DNA of 64,000 nt from Echinarachnius parma (GCA_037951105.1 JBAMJV010001409.1:1-64000), one strand, 5' to 3'; positions 10,879 to 23,213 are shown, counted from the stretch's first letter. Numbers and translations are program-made. Notes: generated by a model from the letters alone, not told the origin.

Positions 10879-12834
10879 TCAGCTGCGCATGCATTGAGGA
10901 TCGGCTGTTTTGAATCTTTGATTCCACCAATGTTTATCCAAAAGATTCTTAAAATTATCGACAGTTTTTGCTTCAACAACTTTCTCTGGCAAGCTATTCC
11001 AGTCTGATACCACTCTCTGACTAAAAAATTTACTTCTGATGTCCAATCTTGATCTCTCCTTATACAGTTTGTGTGCATGCCCCCTAGTGGTTGCATGAAT
11101 TGCTGGAGTGAAGAAAAGTTCACTGGAGATTCCAAGCTTCCCATTCATCAGTTTGAATACTGTTATCATATCTCCACGCCGTCTTCGATAATGCAAGGAG
11201 TGCAGGTTGAGACATTCCAAGCGTTGCTCATATTCCATTTCACGGAGATCTGATACTATACGGGTGGCTCTTCTCTGAACTTTTTTCTATTTTGTCTGCA
11301 TCGAGCTTATATCGTAAGTGCCAAAGTATATTTCCATACTCTAAGTGTGGACGTACAAGTGTAGTGAAGAGTATTGGCAACATCTCTATGGTTATCTCTG
11401 AAAATGTCCTTTTAATCATTCCTAGAATCTGGTTAGCTTTTAATACAGCCGATGACACATGTTGATGGAAGTTGAGTTCTTCGTCTATTATCACCCCAAG
11501 ATCCTTCTCTTGTCTTGTCTCTTCCAGTTCTGCATCATCCATGACGTAACTGTATCTCGGGTTGTTTCTCCCGATGTGCAAAACTTTACACTTTCCAACA
11601 TTGAATTTCAGTTGCCAAGATTTGGACCATTCCACTGCCTTATCTAGATCTTCCTGGAGTGACTCCTTTTTCGTAATTGAGCTAACATCACTAAAAATCT
11701 TTGTATCATCAGCAAATATGTAAATGCTATTGAAAATAGCATCCGGGAGGTCATTAATGTATATAATGAAGAGTACAGGTCCCAGAACACTCCCCTGTGG
11801 AATCCCGCTTTGAACGTGGCACCAGTTTGAATTTGCACCATTTATTGCCACTCTCTGCTCCCTTCCAGTGATGAACGATTTTATCCATGTATGAAGGTTC
11901 TCTTCTATTCCATAGGCTGATAGCTTCTTGAGCAATCTCTCATGTGGCACAGAGTCGAACGCTTTACAAAAATCAAGGTAAACGATATCGATGGGATTTC
12001 AGAGTCAAGTATTGATGTAATCTCTTCCATAGCGCAGAGGAGCTGTGTCATACAAGATCTGTTTGGGGTAAACCCATGTTGGCAGTCAGACATAAGTTGT
12101 TGATTCATCATGTGTTGCACTAGTTTATCTCGAATCAGGCTTTCCAAAGTCTTCCCAATGACCGACGTAAGACTTATTGGGCGATAGTTTTCTGCTTTCT
12201 TCTTGCTTCCTTTCTTATGAAGAGGAGTAATGTTACCAATCTTCCAGTCTTGCGGCAATATACCCTCTTCCATGGATTTTGCAAAAATAATTTGCAATGG
12301 TTCTGCTATTGATGAGGCAGCTTCCTTTAACAGCCTTGGGTGCATGCCATCGGGGCCTGGAGATTTGCACCCATTCAATTTCCGCAGTTTCTGTTCCACT
12401 TTATCCACCTCAATATCTATATTCGTTAGTACAGGACCAGCGTATTGACGAGTAATATCCGGTAAACTATTTAAGTCCTCACTCACAAAGACACTAGAGA
12501 AAAATGTGTTCAGTAGCTCTGCCTTTTCACGGTCCTCAGTAATAGTGTTTCCTTGTGTGTCTACTAAGTCACTAACTCCAGATCTACTTTTCAATTTTCT
12601 GTTTGCATACTTCCAAAATTCCTTTGTGTTTGTAGTCACCTTCATTACAAGTGCTTGTTCGTAGTCAATGCAATCCTGACGTGTAAGAGATCTTAGCTTA
12701 TTCCTTTCTGATGCGTATCTAGCATAATCCAGGTTGCTTTCAGTAGTCATGTACCTATTCCATGCCTTCCGTTTCTTGTTTGACAGCTTGACTGCTTCTT
12801 TCGAGATGTATGGCTTCCTATTCTTTGGATTCAC
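10879..12834 (-). pseudogene. LINE ORF2, reverse transcriptase and C-terminus
   Basis: This is a reverse transcriptase of the non-LTR type. In order it shows the finger motif KSPGPDG, then TPLHKKGSKKKAENYRPISL, motif A as LDFCKAFDSVPHERLL (after a frame change near 11990), and SGIPQGSVLGPVLF. IFADDTK (FADD at about 11705-11716) and KDLGVIIDEELNF follow. The thumb and C-terminal part (PHLEYGNILW, then LECLNLHSLHYRRRRGDM in another frame from 11238) ends at 10879. The catalytic aspartates remain, but two frame changes plus the upstream stop make it non-functional. Confidence 0.85.
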
Positions 12835-12840
12835 AGCTTT

Positions 12841-13707
12841 CTAACTTTTCGGTACACACTCATCGACACATTTTAAAAATGTGCACTTAAAGTAATCCCA
12901 GGCCTCCCTACAAGTCTTATATTCTAAGTGATCCTTCCACTCGATTGTATTAAGTAACAAATTAAGCTTTTCATAATCACCCTTATTCAATTTATACACA
13001 GCCGTTCTCGTGGAATTTCTTTGTTGTGCTGAGATTCTCAATTCTGCCACAATGCAGCAATGATCACTATTTCCAAGTGGAGGTAAAAAGTCCACACTGC
13101 TCACTATGTTGTCATTGTTAGTAATAACGAGGTCCAGTATGCTGGAATTTTGTCCCTGCCTGTGTCTTGTGTTATTAATGACATGCTGATATAGATAGCC
13201 ATCCTGAAGTGCATCAACAAGTAACTTTGCTGGATGATCAGCAGATCCTGCAACGTGCCATGTGTTCCAGTCAATATTTGGGTAATTAAAATCTCCCGCA
13301 ATAAAAACAACTTCCTCTTTCCTCTTGGCTACTTCACGTAACAAGTTACACAAAAGTACATTGTTGTTCATGCTACTTGACGGGCTGCGGTAAATGCACC
13401 CAACGAGGGCTTGCACATTTCCTTTTAGTGTTATAGAGCACCACGTTGATTCACTAAACTCTGTAAGCAAGTCAACTTCCACAACCTGCAGTGATGTCTT
13501 CACATACAATAATACTCCACGGGAATTGCACGCTTCTTTATCAAGGTTTCCAAATGCACAATAACCATTTATAAACAGTGATGCCATAGTTGTCCTCGTT
13601 TCTCTTGACTTGGGTTTCGCTTCAGTAATCAAAATTATGTCTGGTCCCAAGCTCTGTATAATTAATTCAAGTTCTACCAGTTTGTTTGGCAACGAGTCAG
13701 CATTAGT
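12841..13707 (-). pseudogene. LINE ORF2, APE-type endonuclease part
   Basis: This domain nicks target DNA during target-primed reverse transcription. Visible catalytic motifs are ITEAK (near 13620), GDFNYPNIDW (near 13290) and GNSDHCC (near 13065). They correspond to the Glu, Asp/Asn and Asp/His residues of the exonuclease-endonuclease-phosphatase fold. The frame is open from just after a TAA at about 13708 to a TAG at 12841, and the reverse transcriptase continues in the same frame beyond that stop. Both stops sit inside what should be one long ORF2. The in-frame segment TNADSLPNKL just after the TAA is typical of the CR1 ORF2 start region. Confidence 0.8.
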
Positions 13708-13782
13708 TTAAAGTACTTTTAAATCTTCAATTTCCACTGCATCCTGTGTCCTATCTGCACATTGGTGTGGTTGTGGGAACCG

Positions 13783-15211
13783 TCAGTGTTGATTTTCAAC
13801 CCCTACGCCACCTACTGCATGGCTTCCATTTCTTGATCTATCGGAGTTTACATCTGGTACATTTGCTCTTCTATTGAAAATGATATCTAGCACACTTGCA
13901 TTTCCTTTGTTGGGTGGACCTTGATTTTGGTTCCTCTGCTCAACTGGTTGATCATTTCGAGAGATCGGCCTCTTTTCCTTCTGTTTGGTCTTTGTGCTTA
14001 AGTCATAGGTCACCAGCCTTCCTCTGCGCACCGTGAGGTTGTCTTCACCTTCGTCTCTTCTTCTCTTAAGCTCATCTCGAAGTATTTTCCTTTCCATCCT
14101 TTGTTGTTTGGTGAGGTCCGGCGCAATGTATGTATTGTTCCACCTCTCAGAGTTGCGCAGATTCTTGGCCGACTGCAGGACCACATTTCTATGTGCACTA
14201 TCCTCCATTTTGTACCAGCAGCACTCTCGGCTTGGCCTTTCTGTCTTGGCTTACGCCCCCCAGCCTGATGGTCTTGGTGATCTTTATCTGCTCCTCGATG
14301 TGACAGCCTTGAGAGATTATAGCCTCTGCCTCCTTTTTGTCCTCCGCTTGCCTCTCCTGGAAGTCGTTAGCCTTTGATTCCACTAAGTTATAGATAACTA
14401 CGCCATTCATCCGCCTCTCTCGGTCTACCAGCTCATCTACCGAGACTACGTTGATTCGCGCAGCGGGAGTACGAGTATGAGATATGCCTTCCTGTGTATG
14501 GAGTACGTCTTGGCTTGTGTTCTCTTGACCACGTCTGATTGCGTCTGCATACGACACCTGGAAATTCTGGGCCTGTCGCTCTTTCACTTCCAACATGGAT
14601 TTCATGCTGACTTGAAATTCATTCACAAAAGAATTTTCAGAGATCTGTTTGATCTGATTTTCAGCCTCAGAAAGTCTATCACTGTCAGCAGGTTTGACTG
14701 TTTGTGTAGGTATTCCTGCGGATCCTGGTTTACTTTCAGTAAGCACTTCACTATCTTCACTATGTTTTCTTGCTTCTCTGGCTGCTTCAATAGCAGGGGC
14801 TTCACAAGCCTTGCAAAACCAATGAGCATGATTGTTCTCATTACCAAAAATGTTATATAGCGACATTGACATGTTTTGACATTCAAGGCACGACCATCTC
14901 TGGCAACATTCACACTCGATCATCACCTCCACTCCTGATTTATTACAGTACTCACAGCATTGGGTTCCTTTAGCTTCGTCTTGTGGTAGCGCTTCTTCCT
15001 TTTTCTGGATCTTTGAATCTTTCTTTTTACCTTTAACTGCCTTCTTGTCTTGCTTGATCTTGCTGGTGATGGAATGAGTTTCCTTACCAATACCAGTAGC
15101 AGCAATGCCTTGTTCAGTGCTGCGCGTGCGATTCTCCGCCTCTGCTGGCGGCGCTATCTCTGTCTCTGCCTCTGTCTCTGCCTCTGTCTCTGCCTTCTCT
15201 AGAGTTAGCAC
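13783..15211 (-). pseudogene. LINE ORF1 (PHD-like finger, RRM-like region)
   Basis: This is the nucleic-acid-binding protein of the LINE. It begins with a low-complexity Glu/Thr/Ala run derived from a GAGACA microsatellite, then a lysine-rich stretch. Next comes a zinc-binding module of PHD type: C-x2-C (CCEYC), CECC, C-x2-C, an H and a final C-x2-C (WFCKACEAP). After a coiled, charged region the segment RRMNGVVIYNLVES starts a probable RRM-like domain. The frame then changes near 14200, and the basic C-terminus (with the segment NNTYIAPDLTKQQRMERK) continues to 13783. No ATG in frame was found at the 5' end; the 15211 start is a GTG, so the 5' end is probably truncated or mutated. Confidence 0.65.
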
Positions 15212-15225
15212 TGAACATGTGACTC

Positions 15226-17250
15226 GAAACTTATAACAAACGATATATCTGCATTTTGCTCATAAAATATGTGTATCTTGCTGTTTTTGGGGGGTTTTTT
15301 GTTCACGATAATTTGACTCAAATTTTAGAAGACTTGATTCTCGCTTTTGTTATTGTAGATCTATGAATAGTACGACTACGCTCAGCTCAGTAGTTCATTT
15401 CGATAGACCGATTATTATCGCTCAACACGGGAATGAGCTGAATTTTGGCCCATTTCTTGTGCGCTGGGTGTAATGAAACGGCCACAGCTTACATAAAACC
15501 ATTTATGCTGTCGTGGTTGGAATATCAAACAGTCCCTTCAATAACAAAAGTGAATACAAATGGTACAGTTTGATATCTGAAACATTGCAGTGTTGTTGTT
15601 TGTTTGGCGATTCATACTTTGTGCATGCGCGGACAATTTTTAGATCTGTACTTTCCTCCACCAAAGCAAGGCCAAGGCCCTTGATCTAGTATATGAGTAT
15701 GAGCGGCACCACTCGGCCAATAGACTGCATCAAATTCATTTGCATTTTTCTTACTCTGGAATCGTTTAATCATTTTCCTTTGCCGGTTTTTTCAACTCGG
15801 CAAGATCACATTGAGAAATTTCAACCCCAGGGGCCATGCATCATGCCCATGGCGTTTGCTAGATTTTGATCACGAAATCCCTAATACTATAGACGTCTTG
15901 CAGTTGCAGCATAATTGCCTAAAAGTTACTACAAGATACTTGTACTACTTTTAGTAGTTAAAAGAGCTCCCGATCCCTAAAATCCGACTTTCCTTTTGAT
16001 TTTGTGTTGCCTGACGCTTATGAGGACCTCCTGATTTGCCTCATCAGAAACTAATGCAAATTCAATGAATTTTAGAATGTCATGTGAGTAATTGACTATC
16101 TGTATCAGTTGAAAATACAGTATTTTGAGTCTATGTTAAGCTGTAAAAGTTTTAATTGAACTTGTCATGACAGCAACATTGTATTGTTCATCTTTGACAT
16201 CACGCTTTCTTAATTTCAAGTTTCAACCGCTGAATAAACTTTGCCGGTTTTATACCTGATTTCAAATATGTTGGTGCAAATAAATCAAATAAAAGGCAAC
16301 TGATAACAAGCATAGTATTTAATTTGATAACTGAGTGAGGGTTTTAAATTGATGTTGAGATTCACACATGTAATGAATTACAGTCTCGTTTAGTTGAACA
16401 GAAACATCAGTTACCATGCCGGTTGCCCGATTTGGTATGATTGGGCAAGCAAACTAGTCCTTTTATGAAAAATTAACTTCCCCAACATCAATGTGTACCT
16501 GCCCCGGGCAAGTGCTACTGTCGAGACCTGGTTTACCATTTCGTGACCCACTGGCACGGATAGAATTGGTGCACGGATAGAATTGGTGCAAACTGCAAAT
16601 CTTTCTCAACAAAATTTCTGCTGCATTTGTGCTACAGCAGATTGTAAGCCTATCCATGATTTTCTCCGGCTCTCCATTCCACATTGGATGAATGGAAATG
16701 GGTGTTGGTACTTATAGACCAGCAGCCCAGATCTAGAGGGGTTCGGTACATCAAAAGCCTACTGATTTCTGGACATGTATGAACATTTAGAGAGGAATGT
16801 CTTACCATGGACGACCGGACCGTATATGAGTCTGCCAGGGTCTTCCCACCATCCCCGGGGCCAAGGCTCCTTTGCGGCTTGCGCCTCTAAAATATGGCCC
16901 CTGGGAAATATTCCATTGTGCGAATGTACCCTTGTTATCTGCTCACTGCGGGGTCAGGGAATCGTGAACAAAAGAAAACAACACTCGTGCATCTTGCGTT
17001 CTTCAGAAAACTTCATTTTGGCTGTTTTGAAGTACGAAATACATGTTTAATGCATTTAAGATACCGTCCCAAACATCTCTTTTAGAAATAGTTTAAATTC
17101 TTTTCTTGACTACGTTTACATAAATTCAGAACCCTTAATTATAAAGCTTGCCAGAATGTATCTAATTCTAAATTTGTTGATAACCAATTTGTATTTTTAA
17201 AATGAATTCTCTTTATAATTCAATTATTGTCCCCATTTTTATGCATTTAG
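15226..17250. other. Intergenic; contains one copy of a local duplication
   Basis: I see no coding exon in this stretch. Its right part (about 16385-16850) is one copy of a diverged duplicate found again at about 17645-18045. Confidence 0.55.
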
Positions 17251-18045
17251 GACTAATTCAAGATCATGGAACTGATGACGGCATGAGAGCAGTTCTTCAC
17301 TTTTCCAGTGGAGCAGAAAGGACAATAACAAATAAGGTATGTCTATTTATGTGACACATTTGCTCATGCCACATTTTTCTTGCCCAAAGAGGAAACGTAA
17401 ATAAGTACATGTTATGGCAAATGCCAGATGGGAAAACAGTTATTGAAGTGTCCATTTTTCCATGAACATCGTACAGGCATAAAACATGTTCATTCTGTGT
17501 AGGATTCCAAACAAGTTGGTTTACCGTCCACCTTTCAAATATTTACAGAAAAAAAAGTTACAACAAAATATAAAAATTGCCCTGTACAATAGGTATGCCA
17601 CTATTTGCCAGAATGTGATTTGCCATAGTGTTACACTTACAGCAAGCTTGCTTACAGTCTTGTTTAGTTGAAAATAAATATCAGTTGCCCGATGGGCAAG
17701 CAAACTAGTCCATTAATGAAAGTTAACTTGCCCTACATCTATTTGTACATGCCCCATATATCGTGACCCACTGGCAATGCTAGATATTGTGCAAATCTCC
17801 CTCAAAAGTTATATATTTCTGAAAATGTGTTTGTGCTGTCCAGCAGATTGCACACATCTATAGGCCTATCCATGATTTTCCCTGGCTCTCCATTCCACAT
17901 ATGGAAATGGATACTGGTGCTTATAGACCGGTAGCCCAGAGGGTTTGGTGCATCGATAAAGCGTACTGGTTTCTGAACAATACATTAGGATGGGAATGTA
18001 ACAAAACAAATACAAATTTATATATGAGTCTGCCGGGGTCTAGGG
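16385..18045 (+). repeat. Diverged direct duplication, ~400 bp copies 1.26 kb apart
   Basis: About 16385-16850 and 17645-18045 share many blocks in the same order: GGGCAAGCAAACTAGTCC, CGTGACCCACTGGCA, TATCCATGATTTTC, CTCTCCATTCCACAT, CTTATAGACC and TATATGAGTCTGCC. Divergence is perhaps a fifth, so this is an old tandem duplication. The left copy has a short internal doubling of GCACGGATAGAATTGGT at 16555-16590. The candidate exon at 17251-17336 lies between the copies. Confidence 0.7.
17251..17336 (+). CDS. Candidate internal exon, unknown protein
   Basis: The segment is flanked by a good acceptor (ATGCATTTAG just before 17251) and donor (AATAAG followed by GTATGT). Only one frame is open and it reads LIQDHGTDDGMRAVLHFSSG and onward for 28 codons. 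I do not recognise the protein. Its downstream phase does not fit the next candidate exon at 18331 directly, so either an exon is missing between them or they belong to different genes. Confidence 0.35.
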
Positions 18046-18330
18046 TGGATAAAGTTGTCAAATAAGATTTCAATTTGAGGTACCTCAACGGGATATTATT
18101 GAATTATGCTCTCAAATTTCACATGAAAAATTTGTATTTACTGGAAATCGTACTACTCGTACTGCAAACCCACCCATAGATTTTCATGTCGTCGTTCATC
18201 CATTCCAAGTCCGAGATGAAACTTGAAAGCACACATTTGAGTGACAATCTCCTGTTAAAATGTCAGTTTCCTTATGCCAATGGCTCAAATGCAAAATATA
18301 AATATGAAATGTATTTGTTTTTTATTACAG

Positions 18331-18587
18331 CTGCTCTCCATCCAGCCAGGGCAGAGCTGAATTCGACAGTGGGGCCTGCCGTGGTGCCAGTTTCAACCAT
18401 TGGACTGGATGAGGTGACGAATTCGGCAACCGGAGTCCCCGTCAGGACAACTTCGAGTGTTGAGTCAAACAGTGATTTTGTTCATCGCGACCATCTGGGC
18501 AGACGTAGCACCCATTTCAGCGACCGTCAGGACAAGAATGGTACCTGGGCCCAGGGGCCCGATTACGGACCAGCGATATTTACCATG
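18331..18587 (+). CDS. Candidate exon, unknown protein (Thr/Ser/Val-rich)
   Basis: The exon is bounded by a strong acceptor (TTTGTTTTTTATTACAG before 18331) and a donor at ACCATG/GTAATT. Between them is an open frame reading ALHPARAELNSTVGPAVVPV ... GTWAQGPDYGPAIFTM, rich in Thr, Ser and Val with possible N-glycosylation sites. That suggests an extracellular linker. GC content is clearly above the flanks. It ends in phase 0, which matches the next candidate exon. I do not recognise the family. Confidence 0.45.
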
Positions 18588-18734
18588 GTAATTAGCATCA
18601 TTGGCTCTAACTCATTGATGTCAATATGCTAGAATAGTATAAAACTCAAAAGAATGTAGCAGATCACACATACTTCCCTTACTCATTCAACCGTAAAGAC
18701 TTGCACAAGAATATTTAGAGATCAGTGGAACTAG

Positions 18735-19205
18735 GGCTGGTCCTGGGTCATGATCGTGCTCTCGGCCACAGGTTCGCTCATCAAGTCGGGCGTAACATCG
18801 GTTACGATCTCTGTGGGGGACGATCTGATGTACGATGCGGATGTGACAATGAGTTCGACCACCGTTATCGTTGTGAAGCGCGCTTCGACCAACCAGGCGG
18901 TGGTGATGCTGGAATCAACGACAACGCAGGCCGGATTACGATTTCAGGTTTGGAACTTCAAGAGCTTACAGACTAACGTACGCAGAGGCAGTTCGATCAA
19001 GCCACACCAGCTCACCACAAGACGGAATAGCCAAACCACGGAGAGAAGGAAACTATTTTTCCAGAAAGGGACATATTACCAAAACAAATACTTATCATGG
19101 GCATTTCCATGGGAGAGTGGACATGAACTCAACAAAACATTTGGCTCTATTTCAAATCCTGTTTATTTTTTCTTGATTATTTTTTCATACAACATGATCC
19201 TATGA
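18735..19205 (+). CDS. Candidate (terminal?) exon, unknown beta-rich protein
   Basis: An open frame follows a possible acceptor (GGAACTAG before 18735) in phase 0, agreeing with the preceding exon's end. It contains MIVLSATGSLIKSGVTSVTI, then VGDDLMYDADVTMSSTTVIV and STNQAVVMLESTTTQAGLRF. These alternating hydrophobic stretches look like beta strands, and codon third positions are GC-rich. The frame stays open to a stop at 19205. A donor-like CAG/GTTTGG at about 18946 could end the exon earlier. After 18946 the frame is basic and then AT-rich, so the last part may not be coding. Function unknown. Confidence 0.4.
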   Translation, partial: GWSWVMIVLSATGSLIKSGVTSVTISVGDDLMYDADVTMSSTTVIVVKRASTNQAVVMLESTTTQAGLRFQVWNFKSLQTNVRRGSSIKPHQLTTRRNSQTTERRKLFFQKGTYYQNKYLSWAFPWESGHELNKTFGSISNPVYFFLIIFSYNMIL

Positions 19206-21478
19206 TTATATCTTTCAGTTCACATGATTTTGTTGGTTCTCAGGTGTCTCCTTATCGGTGAAACAGAAACCATACACAAAACTCCACACATGGGACTACC
19301 CTGTGCAAATTTCAGGAAAATCGTTATATGTTTTAGATATTTTCTGGTATTCTTATTATTAAGGCACCATATTAGATGACTGATAATCAAAGTACCTTTT
19401 CAGATAAAAATTTCAGTCTTTTGAGTGCTCTAAAGTATATTTTTGTAATGAATCAAAACCTTCTGGACAAACTGTAATGCGAGTTACAGTAACGCGAGTT
19501 ACTGATGTTTCTGCATCCTACAATTTATTCCCAAATTGTTTGAAATTTTGTTCAATACTAACTCATAGCCTAGGACACATACAAATGTAAAATTAGCACA
19601 TAAAATATTTGACCAGGATTAATATTTTAATGGTGCTTTTCACGTTTTAGGGGTTACTGAATTTTGTCATGTCTTTTTTTTGTAACGCGAGTTACCGAAC
19701 AGGATTCTTCTGCAAAGGTTCCTAAATATAGCTCTGTCAGTCTTTTTTGTGTTATCTAGTTAGTGCAAATCTACTTAATCCTTGGTGATAAAATCAGTCT
19801 ACAGTTCGATAAAATAATGTGAGTTACTGCACATTGAAGTAGTCAATGTACCATAAAGTGTAACGCGAGTTACCGTGGAAATGCCCTTATCACCTTGAAA
19901 ATTTCAAACTTAGATAAAGGAGGATCTTTTGTTATTATGGACACACCATAATACTAGTAGTGTTGATTCAACTGTAGTTTCTGTTATTAGCTGAAATAAA
20001 TGTTGGTTAAAAATATGAGATTTAGAATGTTTGTATTTCCTGAATGAAGGTATCTTAATCTACCTTCTATAAAAGTTGATCATCAGAAATCATGTTTAAG
20101 TATGTTTTTTCATCAAATAAAAATTACTCAGATTACAGTGCTTGAATGGGCGGCAATCTTTGAAGTGGCCCGTTTCTCCCTTGTTTTAAAACTGCTAAAG
20201 CCATTTTCCAAATCTCTGTCACTCATTTTCATAGGGTTTGCCTTGGTCTGAATATGACAAATTATGTACAATTTTAAAGGTAATGAATTTTACTGTGATG
20301 GGGGCCATCTAAAAAGTACATACGCATATTTTGGTCCAAATTTACCCCCCTCCCCCCTTTATGCATGTGGTCCACCCCCCCCCCCCCCCCCCCCCTCCCA
20401 ATCTCTTGGGATCGCGCGTGACTTCACCACTCGCCGGGTAGTCTCCATCATGTGTTCAGTCGTTCCGGATCCTGCATGCAGTGCAGCCATTGCTTGCTTG
20501 AGACACGAAGCCTTGCTAAAAGGCTATGGAACATTGAGCTCAGGTATAGTCACTGACCACTACTAGTAGAGGTTAGTGGGTACAGTACTGACACAAAAAC
20601 TGTGTATGATTTTTGCGTACGCAAACACTGAGACCCCCCTCCCCCTGTATGCATACCATACACTAACCCCCCCCCCCCCCCCCTTATGTGCGTACATACT
20701 TTGTAGATGGCCTATAACCATGTCTAAATTGCCAACGAAGGACCACTTATTAGTCTTATTGTGGTGTAAGGTCACAAATCATCTTCTAAATTACAGCAAA
20801 TTTGTATATGAATTATAGTTTTAGCATTTCTGACATGATTTAAACAGAATTATGGTAACGTAACATGCTGTTCAAATTACCTTGATTACGAAATTTCTGA
20901 CAGGACATACATTAAATGATCACGGTGGACGATCGTATCTTCAACTTATGCTGTTAGGTAAAGACAAAATCCTGTCTCGTTCTCGGATCGGTAGAATTCA
21001 AAAGTCATAACAGGATCTCGGATTTATGCATTCAACTATTATTGTACTATTTTTTTTTTAAACGTACAGTGATATAGCAATTTGTTCATTTTAAATTTGA
21101 ATCTTAGACTTAAATTTTCAATTTATCCGCATAGAGCGTACATGTACATAATATAGAATAAAGTAACATTTTCAAGAATTGTGCTCTAATTTATTATTGT
21201 ACCTTTTTTTAAATGATTTATGTATTATGTTTTTCATTATTTTTTTTCATTGTGACTTGTGACTTTTTTCACTGTATAAAAGTCAAATTGGCAACTAGGC
21301 AAAAAAAAGTAGACTAGTTTGGATGGACTTGGAACAATTGAGCTAACATGTATATTTAGTTGTAAAAATGGCAAGTTAAAATAAGATGTTGCCAATTTGG
21401 AGTTGCCAATTTGAGTGTTTATGTACTAAAATGTTGTTACTTCTTGATGGGTTAAAATAACAACTGTACATTTTAGTT
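19206..21478. other. Intergenic with repeated GTAACGCGAGTTAC
   Basis: No gene is seen. Around 19470-19880 the 14-base motif GTAACGCGAGTTAC or close variants recur five times. C-rich low-complexity blocks near 20342-20400 and 20634-20690 belong to a dispersed repeat with flanking (T)ACGCA(T/A) and long C runs. The remainder is AT-rich and unremarkable. Confidence 0.55.
19472..19875 (+). repeat. Five copies of a GTAAC-N4-GTTAC motif
   Basis: Copies or near copies are at about 19473 (GTAATGCGAGTTAC), 19489 (GTAACGCGAGTTAC), 19681 (GTAACGCGAGTTAC), 19815 (AATGTGAGTTAC) and 19860 (GTAACGCGAGTTAC). Each has inverted 5-base arms GTAAC/GTTAC around GCGA, all on the same strand. Spacing is irregular, so this is not a simple tandem array. 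A protein-binding motif or a decayed repeat is possible. Confidence 0.6.
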
Positions 21479-21925
21479 TTAAAGGGGACCACCAGGCAAA
21501 GAACAACACATTATTATATGTTTTGGTACCGTTTTGTGATATCAAATAGATACCCAACATTTTGCAAAGGGTTGAGTAATTCATAAACAAAGCAATTAAT
21601 TTCCACTACTTACGGAACCACTGCTATTTCCTGGTTCCATACGGGCCAACCATTTGCGAGTGCGCCAATGCTATTCACGCGCACGTTTGTAAACAATAGA
21701 TTCCCGGGCGATTCGTTTGCTCTGCACACGTTGCAATTCACCGCACACATAGCAGTCTGCGTAATTCAGACCGCATGAACGCATGCTTTAGAATGGTGAT
21801 GCGTTTCCAATTATTTTGTTTTCGTTCTGGAAACATATTTTTGTGAACTTGTTGATGGAATGGAATACTAAATATGTTACCTTTCTTTAATAAGAATATT
21901 ATTTTTGGGTGGTGGTACCCTTTAA
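21479..21925. mobile_element. TTAA-flanked MITE, AAAGGGGACC family
   Basis: The element is bounded by TTAA at 21479-21482 and 21922-21925. Its inverted ends are AAAGGGGACCACCAGGC on the left and GGTGGTACCCTTT on the right. It is about 447 bp with no coding region. The left end of 9469 and the right end at 24889-24892 belong to the same family, and internal sequence such as TTACGGAACCAC is shared with the latter. TTAA targets are typical of piggyBac-type transposases, so it is probably mobilised by one. Confidence 0.75.
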
Positions 21926-22239
21926 GTTGAGTGAGGTCAGTTTAAGTCTAATTTTGTTTGAAGTGTACTTTGTATGTACACTTACATGTATGTAATGGAT
22001 TATTATGTGTTATATGCGAAAATGATCACTTCACGGAAATGCACGTTTTTCCAAAATGCTCAACATTTGCACTTGTAAAAAAAAAAAATGTTTTTAGCTA
22101 ATATATTGGCCATCATATGCAACACTGTTCCCATCCTCCCTACTAGGTTATGAAAATCAATTTTGGAAGACATATTGACCTTTGGGCCCACTGTCTAAAT
22201 GGGCATAAAATATGTCGGGCAGTAAGACTTCTCATTCAT

Positions 22240-22416
22240 CAAGCATTGACTTGGTAAGATTGACAAAAATAGGAACCTGACATGGTCTCACTCAAAGCGC
22301 CCTAAAAGAAAAACTACACGTCCAAAAGTACTTTTCTTGGTATCGTTGTTTATTTGAAAGGACACCCTTTATTTTAGAAAGTGGCCCGTTCCGTTTTTGG
22401 GGGGCCACCCTGTATA
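22240..22416. mobile_element. Half copy of the CAGGGTGGCCC MITE
   Basis: It ends in GGGGGGCCACCCTGTATA and contains GTGGCCCGTTCCG and TTCTTGGTATCGTTGTTTAT, all shared with the right half of the full element at 34381-34920. The left half is missing. Confidence 0.7.
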
Positions 22417-23078
22417 AATACAACTTTTTGATATCAAATTTTACAACTATGAGAGCATTTGAAATTGAATGATTCTTATTTCACATATATTATCTTATTT
22501 AATGAACTTTCAAATGGAATTAAAACCAATGCTGCATGAGTATAGGTATTTGTCCTGCAACGGCCTGATTGAGAATTTCTATGTTCATGTCAATGTTCTT
22601 GTTTGAAAAAGATATTTAATATCTGTATACCTTTATTTGCATTCAAATAACCTTTATTTTTTTCATAATGGAATGTGGGTTGCGTTCATATTTTTGTTGT
22701 TATTCTTTCATGTACATTTCTACATGACTGAATTTTCATTTTTACAGGGTTTGAAATTCAAATGCTTCTACGCACGGTTAATCTATGCACTTATTCATCA
22801 TACAAAATCCTGTACGAATGATGTTGCTACGGTAACAAGGATGATCTATATAAATAATAAATATATATTTTATTTTTAAATCACGTTGTCCAGAGCCTCT
22901 TTGTACATGACTTGAAAGTTCTTGGTTGTCTGGGTTGTGCTCAGTGACTGACTTGCATGTAATTGGGTGTGATTTGCATGTGTACAGAGGATAAAACAGA
23001 GAAAAAACAAGTATTCGTTATCCAATAGTGGTGAAGTGTGATTTCATCAAAAATCATGAAGGCATGATATCTATACAG

Positions 23079-23213
23079 TGGCGTAGCGTGGTCGGACTGA
23101 TTGGGGAGGGGTGGGGGGGGGGGGGGGGGGGGGGGGGTTATGTTTTCTATTGTTTTTTTCAAAATTATTGGGGGGGCACGTGCCCCCCCCCCCCTCGTCG
23201 CTACGCCACTGAA
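23079..23213. mobile_element. Short fold-back MITE, CAGTGGCGTAGC ends
   Basis: The ends are CAGTGGCGTAGCG and CGCTACGCCACTG, a perfect inverted pair. The interior is a G run of about 21 bases, ATTGTTTTTTTCAAAATTATT and a C run, so the whole unit folds back. Related copies are at 5697-6176 and 55554-55797, with an end at 57098-57111. Confidence 0.8.

Larger units (their letters stand above)
10775..15225 (-). mobile_element. LINE of the CR1/Jockey group, decayed
   Basis: This is a non-LTR retrotransposon read on the minus strand. In order it has an ORF1 with a PHD-like zinc finger, an APE-type endonuclease, a reverse transcriptase with FADD, and a C-terminal region. It ends in a short (TGATG)n-type tail at 10770-10796. 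The order and motifs fit the CR1/L2/Jockey group; the exact clade cannot be fixed by eye. Visible breaks are a frame change in ORF1 near 14200, an in-frame TAA at about 13708, TAG at 12841-12843 and a frame change near 11990. A further frame change lies near 11240. The element is almost full length but dead. Confidence 0.85.
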
